Made by a program: the position numbers and the translations under genes
Assembly (NCBI GenBank): GCA_000333855.2
Contig: CM007345.1
Span: 735,527 to 799,526 of the forward strand
Direction of reading: 5' to 3'
From: Endotrypanum monterogeii
Lineage: Eukaryota; Euglenozoa; Kinetoplastea; Trypanosomatida; Trypanosomatidae
DNA: 64,000 nt
Part shown: one piece after another, positions 61,502 through 64,000 of the stretch
Numbering within the stretch: the first letter of the stretch is position 1
How the letters are laid out: every line of letters starts with the position of its first letter
The notes under the pieces: generated by a model
What the model saw: only the letters and a program-made list of their open reading frames with translations
Databases searched by the model: none
Told to the model about the DNA's origin: nothing

Positions 61502-61978
61502 CTACTTCGCAGCGAAGAGCTCAGCCATGTGCATGCCGAGCTGCGCCGGCGAGTCGGAGATGGTCACACCGGCGGCGCGCAGCGCTTCCTTCTTGCCCTT
61601 CGCAGTGCCCATCCCACCAGAGACCACGGCACCAGCGTGCCCCATGCGGCGGCCCGGCGGCGCAGTCGACCCGCTGATGAACGAGACGATTGGCTTCTTG
61701 ATCGGACTGTTCTTAATAAAGTCTGCCGCCTCCTCTTCCGCTGTACCACCAATCTCACCGATCAGGATGATGCCCTCCGTCTCCGGGTCGCTCAGGAACA
61801 GCCTCAGGCAGTCCACCATGTTTGTCCCGTTGAACGGGTCGCCGCCAATGCCGACGCACAGCGACTGGCCCAGACCCACAGCCGTCGTCTGCGCCACCGC
61901 CTCGTACGTCAGCGTCCCGCTGCGCGACACAATGCCGATCTTGCCCTTCTGGTGGATGTGGCCAGGCATGATGTTGCC
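61502..61978 (-). CDS. Succinyl-CoA ligase (ADP/GDP-forming) alpha subunit, C-terminal part
   Basis: The C-terminal 158 residues of a mitochondrial TCA-cycle enzyme that makes ATP or GTP from succinyl-CoA. Visible motifs are [41 protein letters not shown] and [13 protein letters not shown]. The last holds the His that is phosphorylated during catalysis. Length to the end matches the family (about 300 residues in all), so roughly 140 N-terminal residues, with any mitochondrial presequence, lie in the adjacent 736-N gap. The beta subunit is not in this window. In trypanosomatids this enzyme also serves the acetate:succinate CoA-transferase cycle. The open frame reappearing right of the gap is repeat sequence, not the gene's start. 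Confidence 0.95.
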   Translation of the reverse strand, partial: GNIMPGHIHQKGKIGIVSRSGTLTYEAVAQTTAVGLGQSLCVGIGGDPFNGTNMVDCLRLFLSDPETEGIILIGEIGGTAEEEAADFIKNSPIKKPIVSFISGSTAPPGRRMGHAGAVVSGGMGTAKGKKEALRAAGVTISDSPAQLGMHMAELFAAK

Positions 61979-62714
61979 NNNNNNNNNNNNNNNNNNNNNN
62001 NNNNNNNNNNNNNNNNNNNNNNNNNNNNNNNNNNNNNNNNNNNNNNNNNNNNNNNNNNNNNNNNNNNNNNNNNNNNNNNNNNNNNNNNNNNNNNNNNNNN
62101 NNNNNNNNNNNNNNNNNNNNNNNNNNNNNNNNNNNNNNNNNNNNNNNNNNNNNNNNNNNNNNNNNNNNNNNNNNNNNNNNNNNNNNNNNNNNNNNNNNNN
62201 NNNNNNNNNNNNNNNNNNNNNNNNNNNNNNNNNNNNNNNNNNNNNNNNNNNNNNNNNNNNNNNNNNNNNNNNNNNNNNNNNNNNNNNNNNNNNNNNNNNN
62301 NNNNNNNNNNNNNNNNNNNNNNNNNNNNNNNNNNNNNNNNNNNNNNNNNNNNNNNNNNNNNNNNNNNNNNNNNNNNNNNNNNNNNNNNNNNNNNNNNNNN
62401 NNNNNNNNNNNNNNNNNNNNNNNNNNNNNNNNNNNNNNNNNNNNNNNNNNNNNNNNNNNNNNNNNNNNNNNNNNNNNNNNNNNNNNNNNNNNNNNNNNNN
62501 NNNNNNNNNNNNNNNNNNNNNNNNNNNNNNNNNNNNNNNNNNNNNNNNNNNNNNNNNNNNNNNNNNNNNNNNNNNNNNNNNNNNNNNNNNNNNNNNNNNN
62601 NNNNNNNNNNNNNNNNNNNNNNNNNNNNNNNNNNNNNNNNNNNNNNNNNNNNNNNNNNNNNNNNNNNNNNNNNNNNNNNNNNNNNNNNNNNNNNNNNNNN
62701 NNNNNNNNNNNNNN
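61979..62714. other. Assembly gap (736 N) covering the 5' half of succinyl-CoA ligase alpha
   Basis: A run of Ns that begins inside the CDS and ends in a TA repeat (62719-62743). About 420 coding bases are needed to complete the gene, so the start codon most likely lies within the gap. Confidence 0.95.
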
Positions 62715-62718
62715 TACA

Positions 62719-62751
<33 letters not shown>

Positions 62752-63678
62752 GTAGGTATGCGTGAGAAAGCGTTTTTTTTTTTTTTTTTGTGTGTGTGTA
62801 TGTGTGTGGATGTGTGTGCGTCACGTAAGGAAATGTTTGGGTTTCAGTAAATGATGTAAAGGGAAGGGCAGGGGAGGAGAGGAGAGGAGAGGAGGTGAAT
62901 GGGAAAGGCGTCAAGTGCGGTTGCAGTCGATCAACACTCAAGGATTACCCCATACACAGAGAAGGGTAGTTACGTGCATCGCAGCTTCACAGGTTGCGTA
63001 GTGCGCACCAGGGAAGGCTAGAAATACAAGGATGGCGGCTCGCTTGTGACTGCGGATTGGGTGTGTATACTGTGATATATATTTTCTTTTCTTTCTTTGA
63101 CATATAAAAGTGAAACAGGGAAATTAGAACAGATAACAAAGGCGCGGAAGGGTGGAGATGATAGATTTCTGAAGGGGGAGACGGAAACTAGGCTGCGCTG
63201 CTTAGCAGACAAGCGTGCGCGTCCACACTCAGTTCACGAATGCGAGTGTGTGTGTGTGTGTGGGGGGGGGGGGAGGGGTCATTTTTGCGAGCAAAAAGGT
63301 AACGAAGAACAAGGGCAGGAACCGCGAAACCCACTGTTGCCTCGGAACAAAAAAAAAACCTATTTCTCGCCTCTACTTTCCTCCCACGCACCTAGCCCTT
63401 TATTATTGCAACAAAAGAGGATCTCTTGCGCCCATGGGTATGTAGTACAGCCGCTGCTGAAGAAGTCGTAAAGAGCCGTACTACCCAAAGGCATGCGGCG
63501 ACTCACGAACCCTGCACTCTTCCCCCTCCCTCCCCCTGCATGTGTGTCCCTCTCCCTCCCATGTACTGTAACAGCTTCTGAACTCCCCTTCTGCGGTGAG
63601 CTCATGAAGTCCACTTCATTGATTTGATTTTCCTGGTTATGAAAAGGAACAACTTATCTCTTCAGTTTGCTTCGGAAT

Positions 63679-63711
<33 letters not shown>

Positions 63712-64000
63712 CGAAACGACTTTTTAAAAAACGTGAAAGGGAGTGGAGGGAAAGAGGCGCGGGAGGTGATGGCTTGGAAATTTTTGCACGCCACACGAGA
63801 GACAAATCACCATAGACAAACATCAATTTTAGATGCGTTGAAGAAAAAGTGGGGCAAGGCGCTGTAACAAGCCGGCGCGCGTGCATGCCCACATCCCAGA
63901 CTTGAAAAATGAAACCAAGAAACATACAAGCACAAAGAGGACTTTCGGTGATGAAAAAAAAAGAAAAGCACAAATGAGCGTGAAACACGTCGTCGAGCGA
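62715..64000. other. Gene-free sequence upstream of succinyl-CoA ligase alpha
   Basis: No gene is supported. It holds a TA tract at 62719-62743, a T run at about 62773-62789, a short TG tract followed by a G-run at about 63246-63275, and a CA tract at 63680-63709. The next upstream gene must begin beyond the window. Confidence 0.6.

Larger units (their letters stand above)
540..61978 (-). other. Part of one directional (polycistronic) gene cluster
   Basis: Every supported gene in the window is encoded on the minus strand, and none has a visible intron. No strand-switch region occurs. In trypanosomatids such clusters are transcribed by RNA polymerase II as long precursors and resolved by trans-splicing and polyadenylation. 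No gene-specific promoter is therefore expected and none was seen. The cluster runs off the right end of the window. Confidence 0.9.

Noticed and set aside
62715..62941. Upstream end of the long frame through the 736-N gap as the start of succinyl-CoA ligase alpha
   Set aside because: The sequence right of the gap translates to His/Thr/Lys and Tyr-Ile repeats, not to a presequence or ligase domain.

Overview
This window looks like a stretch of a trypanosomatid (kinetoplastid) chromosome, most likely Leishmania or a close relative. The case rests on the layout: some twenty long intronless genes all lie on the minus strand, separated by 0.3-3 kb spacers full of CA, TA, homopolymer and pyrimidine-rich tracts. 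This is the form of a single directional polycistronic gene cluster whose mRNAs are matured by spliced-leader trans-splicing. No tRNA, rRNA, CRISPR array or recognisable mobile element is visible. Gene content (cap triphosphatase near succinyl-CoA ligase alpha) suggests, from memory, synteny with Leishmania chromosome 25 and Trypanosoma brucei chromosome 3; this is an inference to be checked.

In the direction of transcription (from 64 kb towards 1) the genes are: succinyl-CoA ligase alpha (5' half lost in an assembly gap), an eIF3j-like factor, a KIF-binding-protein homologue, a TPR/zinc-knuckle protein, the CET1-type mRNA cap triphosphatase, a small probable mitochondrial membrane protein, the ribosome-biogenesis GTPase EFL1, a Rieske/ferredoxin-reductase fusion, a PPTC7-like PP2C phosphatase, a SNF2 ATPase with C-terminal PHD fingers, an unknown membrane protein, an FCP1/SCP-type phosphatase, a cytidylate-kinase-like protein, an HpcH/HpaI aldolase, a nephrocystin-4 homologue, a STE-type protein kinase, a 1530-residue predicted mitochondrial protein with a histone-H1-like tail, a kinesin, an acylphosphatase and a kinesin-5-like motor. 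Gene order does not imply shared function in these organisms, although four microtubule/cilium genes (two kinesins, NPHP4, KIFBP) fall in the window.

The strongest non-gene signal is at 24.9-27.9 kb. Two pairs of near-identical blocks surround a 19-N gap in an arrangement that shows a tandem duplication of the aldolase locus, with a whole gene copy of about 1.3 kb missing from the assembly. A second gap (42650-42886) is flanked by the same roughly 65-bp sequence and is probably a failed contig overlap. A third (61979-62714) removes the start of succinyl-CoA ligase alpha. Other structures of note are a perfect 64-bp palindrome at 36797-36860, six recurrent T-run/G-run junctions, and a CA-repeat leader abutting the SNF2 start codon.

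Start codons were chosen as ATG. Several reading frames stay open upstream of the ATG, but only through GTG or TTG, so the longer versions were not used. I found no convincing undescribed multi-gene system. The best leads are the missing aldolase copy, the Rieske/reductase fusion and the H1-tailed mitochondrial protein.
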